A stretch of DNA of 64,000 nt, from assembly GCA_030583705.1 (NCBI GenBank), contig CP129471.1, forward strand, positions 610,506 to 674,505, written 5' to 3'. The DNA is from Patescibacteria group bacterium (lineage in GTDB: Bacteria > Patescibacteriota > Patescibacteriia > Patescibacteriales > Patescibacteriaceae). How positions within the stretch are numbered: position 1 is the stretch's first letter; the number at the start of each line of letters is the position of its first letter. The notes beneath the pieces are model-generated. The model was not told the origin of the DNA and did not search any database. It saw only the letters and a program-made list of their open reading frames with translations. Of this stretch, positions 39,455 to 47,907 are shown one piece after another. A program made the position numbers and the translations under genes.

Positions 39455-40630
39455 ATGAACTTATACGACGCACCTCACCTAAAGAGGAACTATTACAAAA
39501 CCGACATGAGCGAACAAGAACGTCTCTTGGCTGAATTGGAACAAAAAACCGATCTAGACAGCGAACGACTAAAACGCTATATCGCCATACCTGATTTAAG
39601 TAAAAAAGAAGACAGTCCGGTAAAGATTATTACCGAAAGAGTTATTAATCTGCCAACCCTTAAGAATCTGGACATCATTGAAACCCCGGAAGTAATTACT
39701 CCTGAACTAGTCTTTGATCTTTTTAACTTCCCGAAAGACCACCCAGCTCGCAGTGCCAGCGATACCTACTTTTTAGACGAAAACCATGTCTTAAGATCGC
39801 ATACCAGCTTAATGTGGAAATATTATTTTGATATCCCGGAAATCCCCAAGAAATTAGAAGAATTTGGTTCAGTTGGTGTTTTAAGCTACGGTAAATGCTA
39901 CCGTAGAGATGAGATAGACTGGCAGCACTACAATATCCTTCACCAAATAGACGGTTTCTTTGTGGTTAAGAAAGAAATTAAAACTTTAGAACAAGCCGAT
40001 CTTGAAGCTATCTTATTAGAAGTTGCCCGCTCTTTATATGGACAAGATGTAGTCTATAATTTCCTGGTGGATCATTTCCCTTATACCGACCCGAGCCTAG
40101 AAATGAATATCCAACTTAATGGCCAATGGGTGGAAATTTTAGGGGCCGGTATCGCTCATCCTAACGTAGTACGTAATTTAGGTCTTGACCCTGAAGTATA
40201 TAATGCCTGGGCTTTTGGTTTTGGTTCGGATAGACTCGCGATGATTAAACTACAACTACCAGATATTCGGCTACTTTACTCTACCGACGAAAGAATAACC
40301 AAGCAACTTAAAGACCTAGATACTGTCTTTACACCGGTTAGTAAATATCCGCCGGTTATTAGGGACATTTCTTTTATAGTAGATAAATCTTTTGACTTAA
40401 ACATTTATTACGAGCTAGTACGAGAAATCGCCGGTTCGGAATTTGTCGAAGAAGTAAAGCTTTTAGATACCTACGAAAACGAAGAAAAGTTCGGAGCAGA
40501 TAAAACCAGCTATACTTTCCGTATTATGTACCGCCACCTGGATCGTACTCTAACCAACGAAGAAGTAGATACTAAGCATAAGAAACTAGAAGAAATTACC
40601 ATTGAACGCTTTGGAGCTGAGGTAAGATAA
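39455..40630 (+). CDS. Single-chain phenylalanyl-tRNA synthetase (mitochondrial type)
   Basis: A 391-residue class II synthetase. Residues about 70-290 are the PheS catalytic core: P-E-V-I-T-P-E-L-V-F-D-L-F-N-F-P-x-D-H-P-A-R, L-R-S-H-T-S (113-118), motif 2 Y-G-K-C-Y-R-R-D ... H-Q-I-D-G-F-F-V and motif 3 A-F-G-F-G-S-D-R-L-A-M. From about 296 (S-K-Y-P-P-V-I-R-D-I-S-F-I-V) to the end it is an FDX-ACB anticodon-binding domain, which in ordinary bacteria closes the PheT chain. No pheT follows; the next gene is on the other strand. This layout is that of monomeric mitochondrial PheRS. It lacks the long N-terminal coiled coil of bacterial PheS. Confidence 0.9.
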   Translation: MNLYDAPHLKRNYYKTDMSEQERLLAELEQKTDLDSERLKRYIAIPDLSKKEDSPVKIITERVINLPTLKNLDIIETPEVITPELVFDLFNFPKDHPARSASDTYFLDENHVLRSHTSLMWKYYFDIPEIPKKLEEFGSVGVLSYGKCYRRDEIDWQHYNILHQIDGFFVVKKEIKTLEQADLEAILLEVARSLYGQDVVYNFLVDHFPYTDPSLEMNIQLNGQWVEILGAGIAHPNVVRNLGLDPEVYNAWAFGFGSDRLAMIKLQLPDIRLLYSTDERITKQLKDLDTVFTPVSKYPPVIRDISFIVDKSFDLNIYYELVREIAGSEFVEEVKLLDTYENEEKFGADKTSYTFRIMYRHLDRTLTNEEVDTKHKKLEEITIERFGAEVR

Positions 40631-40666
40631 TATTCAACGATAGATTTAATAAAAAGCCTCTTATAC

Positions 40667-40698
40667 CTTAAATGCGCCACCCGGGTGGCGCATTTAAG
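40667..40698. terminator. Perfect 32-bp palindrome between convergent genes
   Basis: CTTAAATGCGCCACCC directly followed by its reverse complement, with no loop bases. It sits between the ends of the PheRS and fic genes and could stop transcription in both directions, although its T-tracts are short. Confidence 0.6.
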
Positions 40699-40727
40699 CT
40701 TAGTAAAAATAAAACCCAAAAACGTAG

Positions 40728-41780
40728 TTATAGTTTTTTGTAACGCACCGCTCTACCAAGACCAAGTCGTTCAATCTTCTTATAAGATAATAATTTAGTA
40801 AGTGCTTGATTAACTGTTGGACGAGCCACCTTGGTTTTTTGACTAATCTCTTGAGGTGTCGCTTCAGAGACAGCTTGCAGATATTGCCAAACAGAGAGCT
40901 GTTTAGGTGATAATAGTTTTTCAATATCCTGCTTATTAAGCACATCAATTGCCATCATTGACTGCTTAAGTAAAACTGTCAAGAAAAATTCCAACCATGG
41001 CGTGATATTTTCATTTTTAGTGTTAATGGTTTTTTGGCTTTGTCGCAGGGCCAAATAATAAGCGTCCTTATTATCTTCAATGATTTTTTCATGCGAAACA
41101 TAGGGCATGTAAACATAACCCTCTTTTAACAAAAAGAAGTTAGTTAAAATCCTAGCTAATCGGCCATTACCGTCTTGAAAGGGATGGATGTTCAAGAACT
41201 CCACCAAAAAATTTCCTACTACTAAAAGATGATTATATTTTCTTATCCTTAATTGTCGCTCGGTCCATTCAATCAATTCTCCCATTTCTTTCGCTGTTAA
41301 ATAGGGCGGGGTGGTTTTAAAGATAGTCCCCAAGATATTACCCTGACCATCTACCGCCTCAACTCTATTTTCATTTGTCTTATAATCACCCCTGTGCCAA
41401 CGATCTTTTTCTGAAAATAACAAAAGCTCTTTATGTAAATGCTTAATGGTACTCTCGCTAAATCTTATTGAAGGCCAATTTTCAAATAATTTGGTCAACA
41501 ATTCATAATAACCTCTCACCTCCTGTTTATCTCGAGCAGTGAATTTTTGCATAGCTAAACCACGGATAAACTTCTCAACATCCTCATCGGAAAGTTGAGA
41601 ACCTTCTATTCGAGTAGAAGCTCCGGTAGAGGTGACCAAAACTGAACGCTTTAGTCGTCCCAAAAGCTGAGCGCTTAATGACACCCCTGAAGTCCATTGC
41701 CCCCTTAAAGCTTCAATTTGGCCGACTTTCTCCCAAATACTCTCTGGCAGAGATCTTAGTCTTTTATCAAAATTTCTCAT
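40728..41780 (-). CDS. Fic-domain protein with winged-helix C-terminus (second copy)
   Basis: A 350-residue Fic enzyme when read from ATG at 41780; an upstream extension exists but would run through the operator-like repeat. Active motif I-H199-P-F-Q-D-G-N-G-R-L-A-R; inhibitory helix S55-T-R-I-E59-G60. The C-terminus (S-P-K-Q-L-S-V-W-Q-Y-L-Q-A-V-S-E-A-T-P-Q-E-I-S-Q-K-T-K-V-A-R-P-T-V) is a winged helix-turn-helix. Architecture is the same as that of the fic gene in the restriction locus, but this one stands alone. It may bind its own operator. Protein AMPylation is the expected activity. Confidence 0.9.
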   Translation of the reverse strand: MRNFDKRLRSLPESIWEKVGQIEALRGQWTSGVSLSAQLLGRLKRSVLVTSTGASTRIEGSQLSDEDVEKFIRGLAMQKFTARDKQEVRGYYELLTKLFENWPSIRFSESTIKHLHKELLLFSEKDRWHRGDYKTNENRVEAVDGQGNILGTIFKTTPPYLTAKEMGELIEWTERQLRIRKYNHLLVVGNFLVEFLNIHPFQDGNGRLARILTNFFLLKEGYVYMPYVSHEKIIEDNKDAYYLALRQSQKTINTKNENITPWLEFFLTVLLKQSMMAIDVLNKQDIEKLLSPKQLSVWQYLQAVSEATPQEISQKTKVARPTVNQALTKLLSYKKIERLGLGRAVRYKKL

Positions 41781-41782
41781 AT

Positions 41783-41816
41783 TATAATCTAATATAGTAA
41801 CATATATTAGATTATA
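41783..41816 (-). promoter_or_regulatory. Operator-like inverted repeat at the fic start
   Basis: A perfect 14-bp inverted repeat, TATAATCTAATATA and its complement, with a 6-bp spacer, ending three bases before the fic ATG. Its arms contain TATAAT-like hexamers, so it likely overlaps the promoter. The winged helix of Fic is the obvious candidate ligand. Confidence 0.6.
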
Positions 41817-41895
41817 TAAGATTATGGAAAAAGTCAAGTAAGCCGATTACTCACCCCTTATTTATAACAATTCCTAAAACAATTTATCTAAAACT

Positions 41896-43611
41896 CTACA
41901 TCTCCTCCACTGTCTCAATGCCCAAAAGATCTAAGCCTTTTTGTATTACTAAGGCAATGGTTTTAGCTAGGGCTAGTCTAGCTACTATGGCTTCTTCGGA
42001 AACTTCATCATCATTAAGAATGGACACCGCGTGATAATAATCGTTAAAAAGTTGGGCTGTTTCATATAAATACTTAGCTATTTCCGAGGGCTCATAACGT
42101 TCCCCGGCTCTTTTAACTATTTCAGGATAAATAGCGGCTGCCAACATTAAAGACTTTTCTTTATCTTTAGTTAAAGACTCATAATCTGGCTTAAGGTCTT
42201 TTTTAAGTATAGTTTCTCCTTTTCGCCAAAGACTATTTATTCTAGCACAAGTATACTGCAAATAAGCGGCGGTAAAGCCATCAAAACGAAGAGACTTAGC
42301 AAGATCAAAAGTAATACCCTTTTCTCCCCCGACTTTAAGCATCTCAAACTTAAGAGCTCCGAAAACCAAAACACGCACCACTTCGTTTACTTTCTCTTCA
42401 CTCCACTCTGGATGACGTTTACTTGTTTCTTTTTTAGCTTCCTCTGTTAAAAGTTTTTTTAAGTCTTCATAAGCGATAATATTACCGGAACGAGATGACA
42501 TCATACCAGAAGGAAGTTTAACAAAATCATAGGGCAGATGTTTTAGTTCGGCTTTTAAACCATAAAGTTCAAGCACCTTAAAGAGCTGGAAAAAATACTG
42601 ACTTTGTCTTATATCCACTATCCACAAAGAAGTATCCAGCTTATGCTTTTTAACTTTATGAATAGTTAAAGCTAAATCGGCTACCGGATAAAGCGCCGTA
42701 CCATCCGACCGAAGCACTACCAAAACCCCTAATTTATAATCTTCAAGATCAGCAATTACCGCTCCCTGGCTTTTCTTTAATATTCCCTTGGTAAGCATTT
42801 CATCAACCAACTTAAACCCTTCTTGAACAAAATCACTTTCATAAAAGTTATCGGAAAAATCCAATTTAAAATCCTTAACCACCTCCTGCCATTGTTCCAA
42901 GCTCCATTGTCTAGTGGTTTGCCAAAGTTCATAAATCTCACCTTCTCGGCTTTCCAAAGACTTCATGACCTCTCCAACTTCTTGCTTATTTTTTTCCTTA
43001 TCTCCTTCATCCATCGCCTTAACCGAAGCGGCATATAACTGTCCCAAAAACTCTCCTTTATGTCCATCTGGTACACTTGGTTTAGTTTTAAGATAATACC
43101 ACAGGGTCTTAGCCACATGGATACCGAAATCGTTAATATACATAACTGGTAAAGAAACAAAACCATTAGCCTTAAGTAAACGATTAACCGCATCACCATA
43201 AGCGATATTCCTAATATGCCCGATATGAATCTCTTTATGGGTATTACCGTTAGCGTATTCTTGCATAACTCTTTGGTTATTACCCCAAGTTTGTTGCCCA
43301 TAGCTCTCATACTTCTCTGTAATCTCTTTAATAACCTCGACGTTAAAATCGGGAGTTAAAATTAAATTAAGATAAGGCCCAGCCGCAGAAACTGACTCAA
43401 CTTTTTTATGAGAAAAATCTTTAGCTAAAACATTAGCTAAAGCGGCTGGCGAAGTTTTTGCTTCTTTAGCCGCCTTAAAACAAGGCAAGCAAAGATCTCC
43501 CATGTTTTTATCCGGAGGTTGAATAAAATCATCGAAGCTAATAACTGCTTCTCCAATAAGCTTATTACAGACTTCTGCTAATTCTTTTTTTAGACTTTCA
43601 AGATAATACAC
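41896..43611 (-). CDS. argS: Arginyl-tRNA synthetase
   Basis: A 571-residue class I synthetase charging tRNA-Arg. N-terminal Arg_tRNA_synt_N domain (about 1-85), H-I-G-H near 132-135 in Y-A-N-G-N-T-H-K-E-I-H-I-G-H-I-R-N, the KMSKS region replaced by M-M-S-S-R-S-G-N as in many ArgRS, and a C-terminal DALR anticodon-binding helical domain (about 455-571; Y-L-Q-Y-T-C-A-R-I near its start). Full length. It lies 76 bases after tyrS on the same strand. Confidence 0.95.
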   Translation of the reverse strand: MYYLESLKKELAEVCNKLIGEAVISFDDFIQPPDKNMGDLCLPCFKAAKEAKTSPAALANVLAKDFSHKKVESVSAAGPYLNLILTPDFNVEVIKEITEKYESYGQQTWGNNQRVMQEYANGNTHKEIHIGHIRNIAYGDAVNRLLKANGFVSLPVMYINDFGIHVAKTLWYYLKTKPSVPDGHKGEFLGQLYAASVKAMDEGDKEKNKQEVGEVMKSLESREGEIYELWQTTRQWSLEQWQEVVKDFKLDFSDNFYESDFVQEGFKLVDEMLTKGILKKSQGAVIADLEDYKLGVLVVLRSDGTALYPVADLALTIHKVKKHKLDTSLWIVDIRQSQYFFQLFKVLELYGLKAELKHLPYDFVKLPSGMMSSRSGNIIAYEDLKKLLTEEAKKETSKRHPEWSEEKVNEVVRVLVFGALKFEMLKVGGEKGITFDLAKSLRFDGFTAAYLQYTCARINSLWRKGETILKKDLKPDYESLTKDKEKSLMLAAAIYPEIVKRAGERYEPSEIAKYLYETAQLFNDYYHAVSILNDDEVSEEAIVARLALAKTIALVIQKGLDLLGIETVEEM

Positions 43612-43686
43612 AAAATTTTATATAATTATTATAAAGATAAGAAAAAACACTAAGACATCAAGACTTAAAATTTTTAATAAATTAAC

Positions 43687-44883
43687 TTAAGCCTTTAAAA
43701 GACGGCGAAACTCTCTTTTGCCTTTTTGCAGAACAACCGGTAATTTTGGACAAAAATCACCATCGCTAACGCTTTGGCCATCCAATTTAACTCCGCCCTG
43801 CTCCAAAAGACGACGAGCTTCGCCTTTAGAAGAAGCTAATTTAGTCTCCAAAAGCATCTCTAAAAGATTACCTGATTTTACCTTTATTTCTTCCATTTCT
43901 TCTGGTATTTCCTTATTTTGGACGGTTTTAACAAAATATTGTTCCGCTGCCTCAGCTCGTTTTTTGCCATAATAAATCTCTGTTATTTCACGAGCCAGTT
44001 TCATCTTAAAATCGCGAGGGTTAAGACCGGTGGTTTTAAGGCGTTTTTGTATTTCTTTAACTTCTTCCCAGGGAAGTTTAGTACAAAGCTCAAAAGCCGA
44101 AGAAATAATATTATCCGGCCAAGACATAACTTGCCCATACATATTTTCCGGTGTTTCATTAAGATTAACAATATTACCCTCACTCTTGCCCATCTTCTTT
44201 CCTTCAGCATCGGTTAAAAGTTTATTCGCGATAACTATCTTCTCTTTACCTAATGAGGCTTTAAGAAAGTCTCTACCCATTAACATATTAAAGGTTTGAT
44301 CATTACCACCAACCTCACCATCCACCCCAAGGGCTACGCTATCATAACCCTGGATTAGGGGGTAGAGAAACTCATGAAGATAAATCGGTTTTTCTTCTTT
44401 AAGTCTGGCTTGAAACATATCTCGGACAATCATCTGTTGTACGGTAGCACCAGCCGCCAAACGCATAAATTCTTCTAAAGACATTTTGTCATACCACTGA
44501 CTGTTATAAACCAGACGAGCAGCGTTGGAGCCACTAAAAGACAACCAGGCCGAAGCTTGTTTTTTCCAAAGCTTAGCATTAGCTTTAACAATCTCTCTGT
44601 CCAGTTGCTTACGAACCGACTTCTTATCCGTTGGGTCACCGATCATACCGGTAAAATCGCCTACCAAGAAAATTATTTTATGACCCAATCTTTGTAGCTG
44701 TGCTAATTTAGCTAACTGGATAGCATTACCGATATGCAAAGACGGAGCGCTTGGGTCAAAACCAGCGTAAAAAGTCAGCTGCTTATCCGAAGATAAGATT
44801 TTAAGCAAAAAATCTTTATCCGGGTAAATTTTTTCCACGCCTCTTTCAAGCACTTCGGCGATTAAATTTTGATCAGGCTTCAT
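43687..44883 (-). CDS. tyrS: Tyrosyl-tRNA synthetase
   Basis: A 398-residue class I synthetase, the TyrRS-Z-like bacterial form. P-S-L-H-I-G-N-A near 48-55 is the HIGH motif and K-M-G-K-S-E-G-N near 231-238 the KMSKS motif; A-G-F-D-P-S marks the ATP site. The C-terminal S4 domain (A-S-S-K-G-E-A-R-R-L-L-E-Q-G-G-V-K-L) binds tRNA. Full length. It is first in a tyrS-argS unit with a purine-rich leader. Confidence 0.95.
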   Translation of the reverse strand: MKPDQNLIAEVLERGVEKIYPDKDFLLKILSSDKQLTFYAGFDPSAPSLHIGNAIQLAKLAQLQRLGHKIIFLVGDFTGMIGDPTDKKSVRKQLDREIVKANAKLWKKQASAWLSFSGSNAARLVYNSQWYDKMSLEEFMRLAAGATVQQMIVRDMFQARLKEEKPIYLHEFLYPLIQGYDSVALGVDGEVGGNDQTFNMLMGRDFLKASLGKEKIVIANKLLTDAEGKKMGKSEGNIVNLNETPENMYGQVMSWPDNIISSAFELCTKLPWEEVKEIQKRLKTTGLNPRDFKMKLAREITEIYYGKKRAEAAEQYFVKTVQNKEIPEEMEEIKVKSGNLLEMLLETKLASSKGEARRLLEQGGVKLDGQSVSDGDFCPKLPVVLQKGKREFRRLLKA

Positions 44884-44887
44884 AAAT

Positions 44888-44965
44888 TATTATTTATCTT
44901 CTTAATTCTTATTAATTCTTAAATTCTTCTTAATCCTCTTTTTAATTCTCCTTAATTCTCATCTA
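44888..44965 (-). repeat. Tandem AGAATTAA-like repeats in the tyrS leader
   Basis: Reading the minus strand, AGAATTAA or close variants recur about every 9-18 nt (AGAATTAAGG, AGAATTAAAA, GGATTAAGA, AGAATTTAAG, AGAATTAAT, AGAATTAAG) up to the tyrS start. The first repeat also opens a six-codon frame M-R-I-K-E-N-stop (44962-44942) behind AAGGAG. Its meaning is unclear. Confidence 0.45.
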
Positions 44966-44982
44966 TACTCCTTATTTTTTAC

Positions 44983-45012
44983 TATATATTCCTTGCTCTT
45001 CTTTTTAGTCAA
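44983..45012 (-). promoter_or_regulatory. Probable tyrS promoter
   Basis: On the minus strand TTGACT (45012-45007), 18 nt, TATATA (44988-44983). It gives a leader of about 95 nt. Confidence 0.45.
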
Positions 45013-45222
45013 TTAAAAAGCTTAAATTATCTTAAAAACTGCATCTAACTTGGCTTTTTTAATCTCTAGTATTAAGGATTTTTGTCAAGAGAGGGACAAA
45101 GAGCCTTGTTTAACTATCTTCTTCATTATAACGAAGAAAAAACAAAAAGTCCATGGCTCTTACCCAGCGCCTTGCTGTGTATAAGTTGATTTTTTTTCTA
45201 AGTTAAGCGCTATTTTGGCTGC

Positions 45223-45280
45223 TTGTCTTGATACACTATATATAGTATACTGAGTAATGCTATAGCACAACATATAGTTT
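45223..45280 (+). promoter_or_regulatory. nrdAB promoter with tandem NrdR-like boxes
   Basis: TTGTCT (45223-45228), exactly 17 nt, TATACT (45246-45251). Box 1 ACACTATATATAGTAT (45233-45248) fits the NrdR consensus closely and covers the spacer and -10. Box 2 GCACAACATATAGTTT (45265-45280) is weaker. Their cores are 32 bp apart, the three-turn spacing usual for NrdR pairs. NrdR represses ribonucleotide reductase genes in response to ATP/dATP; its own gene is not in the window. Confidence 0.7.
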
Positions 45281-45293
45281 ATTAATTAATACC

Positions 45294-47849
45294 ATGCTTA
45301 TGAATATCTCTACCACCAAACGCGATGGCAGCCGTGAGCCGTTTAACGCGGACCAGATCAATCGTTCAATCGCTCGCGCCTGCCATGGCCTTGAAGACCA
45401 GGTGTCTATGGTGACTCAAATCGCCACTGAGACCCATCTAACTCTTTATGACGGCATTACTACCGACGAACTGGATGAAGCTACCATTAATGCCACCCTG
45501 CAAAACGTCAAAGAAGATCCCGCCTATGATATTGTAGCTAAGCGTCTTTTACTTAAAACCGTTTATCGTCGTCTTTTTGGTGATTATGATAAAGAAGATG
45601 AAAATGCTGTTTTAAGTCTTCATAAGCAAAAATTTGCCGAACATATTAAACAAGGTGTAGAAAATGGCCTCTTGGATAAAAGAATGGCTGAGCTTTTTGA
45701 TCTTAAAACTCTAGCTGAGTCTTTGGATACTAGTCGTGATGAATTATTTACCTTTGCTGGTCTTTCTGGCCTTCTAAACCGTTACGCTATTAGAGACAAA
45801 CAACAAAAACCAGTGGAAACTCCCCAATACTTCTTTATGAGAGTAGCAATGGGTCTTGCTTATAACGAAAAGAACCCAACCGAATGGGCAATTAAATTCT
45901 ATAACAAGATGTCTAACTTGGAGTACGTGGCCGGTGGTTCAACCAATATCGGTTCAGGAACTTCTCGTCCGGCTTTGTCTAATTGTTTTCTTTTGGAAAT
46001 CCAAGATGACATTGATCATATCTCTAAATCAGTAGCCGACATTATGAAGATCTCCAAAGCTACTGGTGGTGTCGGAGCTTCTATTACTAAACTTAGAGCC
46101 AGTGGCTCTCCCCTGTCTTCCAATAATACCGCTTCTAGCGGGCCAACTCCTTTTGCTAAAATTATTGATACCGCCATTAGAGCTATCCAAAGAGGAGGTA
46201 AGAAAAAAGGTGCCCTGGCTTTTTATATGGAAAATTGGCACGTGGATTTCCCGGACTTCTTAATGTGGAAACATAACGCCGGTGACGATTATCTACGTAT
46301 GCGCACCGCCAACACTGCGGTTTTCTTGAGCGATGAATTTATGCGCCGAGTAGAAACAGATGATCTTTGGTATATGTTTGATCCCAAAGAAACTCCGGAT
46401 CTAAACGAATTATATGGACAAGCCTTTAGCGAGCGCTATAGTCATTATATTGAACAAGCTGAAGCTGGTAATTTACGAATCTTTAAGAAAGTACCGGCCC
46501 AGGAACAATATCGCCAAATTTTGGTTCTCTTACAAACCACTTCTCACCCCTGGTTAACCTGGAAAGACCCAATGAATCTTAGAGCTCTTAACAATAATAC
46601 CGGCACCATCCACATGTCTAACCTTTGTACGGAAATTTGTTTGCCCCAGGATAGAGATAATATTGCGGTTTGTAATCTAGCCTCCCTTAACCTCTCCGCC
46701 CATATTAGACGTAAGGAAGTTAATTGGAAGAAATTGGAAGAATCCGTAAGGTTAGCTGTTAGACAATTAGATAACCTAATTGACATTAACGAACTACCTT
46801 TACCTGAAGCCATTAAGTCCGACAAAGAGAATCGTGCTATCGGACTAGGTGTTATGGGTTTTGCTGATACAGTGGAAAAAATGGGTTGGAGTTATGACTC
46901 ACCCATGACTTATGATTTTGCCGACAAAATTTTTGAATTTATCAGCTACATGGCAATTGATGAAAGCGCTAATTTAGCCCAAGAACGCGGCTCTTACACT
47001 CACTTTGCCGGCTCGGGTTGGTCTAAGGGTATGGTACCTTTTGATACTCTTGAGATTTTAGAAAAAGACAGAGGCATAACTCTGGATATTCCCAAAGAGA
47101 GCTTAAATAAGGACCTGGACTGGGATATTTTAAGAGCTAAGGTTAAAAAAGGTATCCGTAACGCCACCTTAATGGCCGTAGCACCTAATGCCAATATCGG
47201 TCTTTTAGCCGGCACCACTCCCGGTATTGATCCCCGCTTTGCCCAAATTTTTTCTCGTAATAAAATCTCTGGTAAATATCTAGACATTAATACTAACCTG
47301 GTTGATGACCTTAAAAAGCTGGGAATTTGGGAACAAGTTAGAGAAGAAATTATTGAACTACAAGGTGATATCTCTGACATAGAACTTATCCCTGACGTTA
47401 TTAAGGATATTTATAAGACCTCTTTTACTACCTCGCCCTATGCCTTTATGGAAGTAGCAGCCCGAGCCCAAAAATGGGTTGATCAGGCATTATCTCGTAA
47501 TATGTATCTAGAAACCAGAGATATTAATGAAACCATGAATATTTACATGGCCGGTTGGAGAAAAGGTGTTAAAACCACTTATTACCTTCATATGAAGCCT
47601 CGCCATAGTGCAGAACAATCTACAATTAAAGTTAACAAGGGTCATAAATTAGGCAAAAAAGGCTTTGGTAACCTTAATCTTTCAGCCTCCGCTCAAGTGG
47701 CTCCCTTTGCCGCTAATGTCGGACAAAGCGAAGTTGTTGTTAACGAAACTGTTAAAGTAACGGTAGCTAGATCAACTGAAGTCGTAGAAGAAGTTAAAGC
47801 CTGCCCAATTGATCCCCAAGAGCGCTTACAATGCGACAGTTGCCAATAA
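45294..47849 (+). CDS. nrdA: Ribonucleoside-diphosphate reductase alpha chain (class I)
   Basis: An 851-residue catalytic subunit that reduces ribonucleotides with electrons from NrdB. N-terminal ATP-cone (K-R-D-G-S-R-E-P-F-N onward, about 8-100) for allosteric control, then the ten-stranded barrel with S-N-C-F-L-L near 228-233, N-x-C-T-E-I-C-L near 444-451, C-N-L-A-S-L-N-L, and the radical-transfer Tyr pair in T-T-Y-Y-L-H. It ends with C-D-S-C, the mobile cysteine pair that is recharged by thioredoxin or glutaredoxin. Either ATG at 45294 or 45300 could start the protein. It forms an operon with nrdB, 58 bases downstream. Confidence 0.95.
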   Translation: MLMNISTTKRDGSREPFNADQINRSIARACHGLEDQVSMVTQIATETHLTLYDGITTDELDEATINATLQNVKEDPAYDIVAKRLLLKTVYRRLFGDYDKEDENAVLSLHKQKFAEHIKQGVENGLLDKRMAELFDLKTLAESLDTSRDELFTFAGLSGLLNRYAIRDKQQKPVETPQYFFMRVAMGLAYNEKNPTEWAIKFYNKMSNLEYVAGGSTNIGSGTSRPALSNCFLLEIQDDIDHISKSVADIMKISKATGGVGASITKLRASGSPLSSNNTASSGPTPFAKIIDTAIRAIQRGGKKKGALAFYMENWHVDFPDFLMWKHNAGDDYLRMRTANTAVFLSDEFMRRVETDDLWYMFDPKETPDLNELYGQAFSERYSHYIEQAEAGNLRIFKKVPAQEQYRQILVLLQTTSHPWLTWKDPMNLRALNNNTGTIHMSNLCTEICLPQDRDNIAVCNLASLNLSAHIRRKEVNWKKLEESVRLAVRQLDNLIDINELPLPEAIKSDKENRAIGLGVMGFADTVEKMGWSYDSPMTYDFADKIFEFISYMAIDESANLAQERGSYTHFAGSGWSKGMVPFDTLEILEKDRGITLDIPKESLNKDLDWDILRAKVKKGIRNATLMAVAPNANIGLLAGTTPGIDPRFAQIFSRNKISGKYLDINTNLVDDLKKLGIWEQVREEIIELQGDISDIELIPDVIKDIYKTSFTTSPYAFMEVAARAQKWVDQALSRNMYLETRDINETMNIYMAGWRKGVKTTYYLHMKPRHSAEQSTIKVNKGHKLGKKGFGNLNLSASAQVAPFAANVGQSEVVVNETVKVTVARSTEVVEEVKACPIDPQERLQCDSCQ

Positions 47850-47907
47850 GTAAAATGAGTTATTAAGCATTAGCTTATCTTAAATTTAATAATTATTAAT
47901 TATCTTT

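Larger units (their letters stand above)
44884..45293. other. Regulatory region between tyrS and nrdA
   Basis: 410 bp between divergent genes. Towards tyrS: promoter and purine-rich repeats. In the middle: a long inverted repeat AAGAGCC (45099-45105) / GGCTCTT (45155-45161) enclosing a TTCTTC...GAAGAA hairpin, of unknown use. Towards nrdA: promoter and two NrdR-like boxes. Confidence 0.6.
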
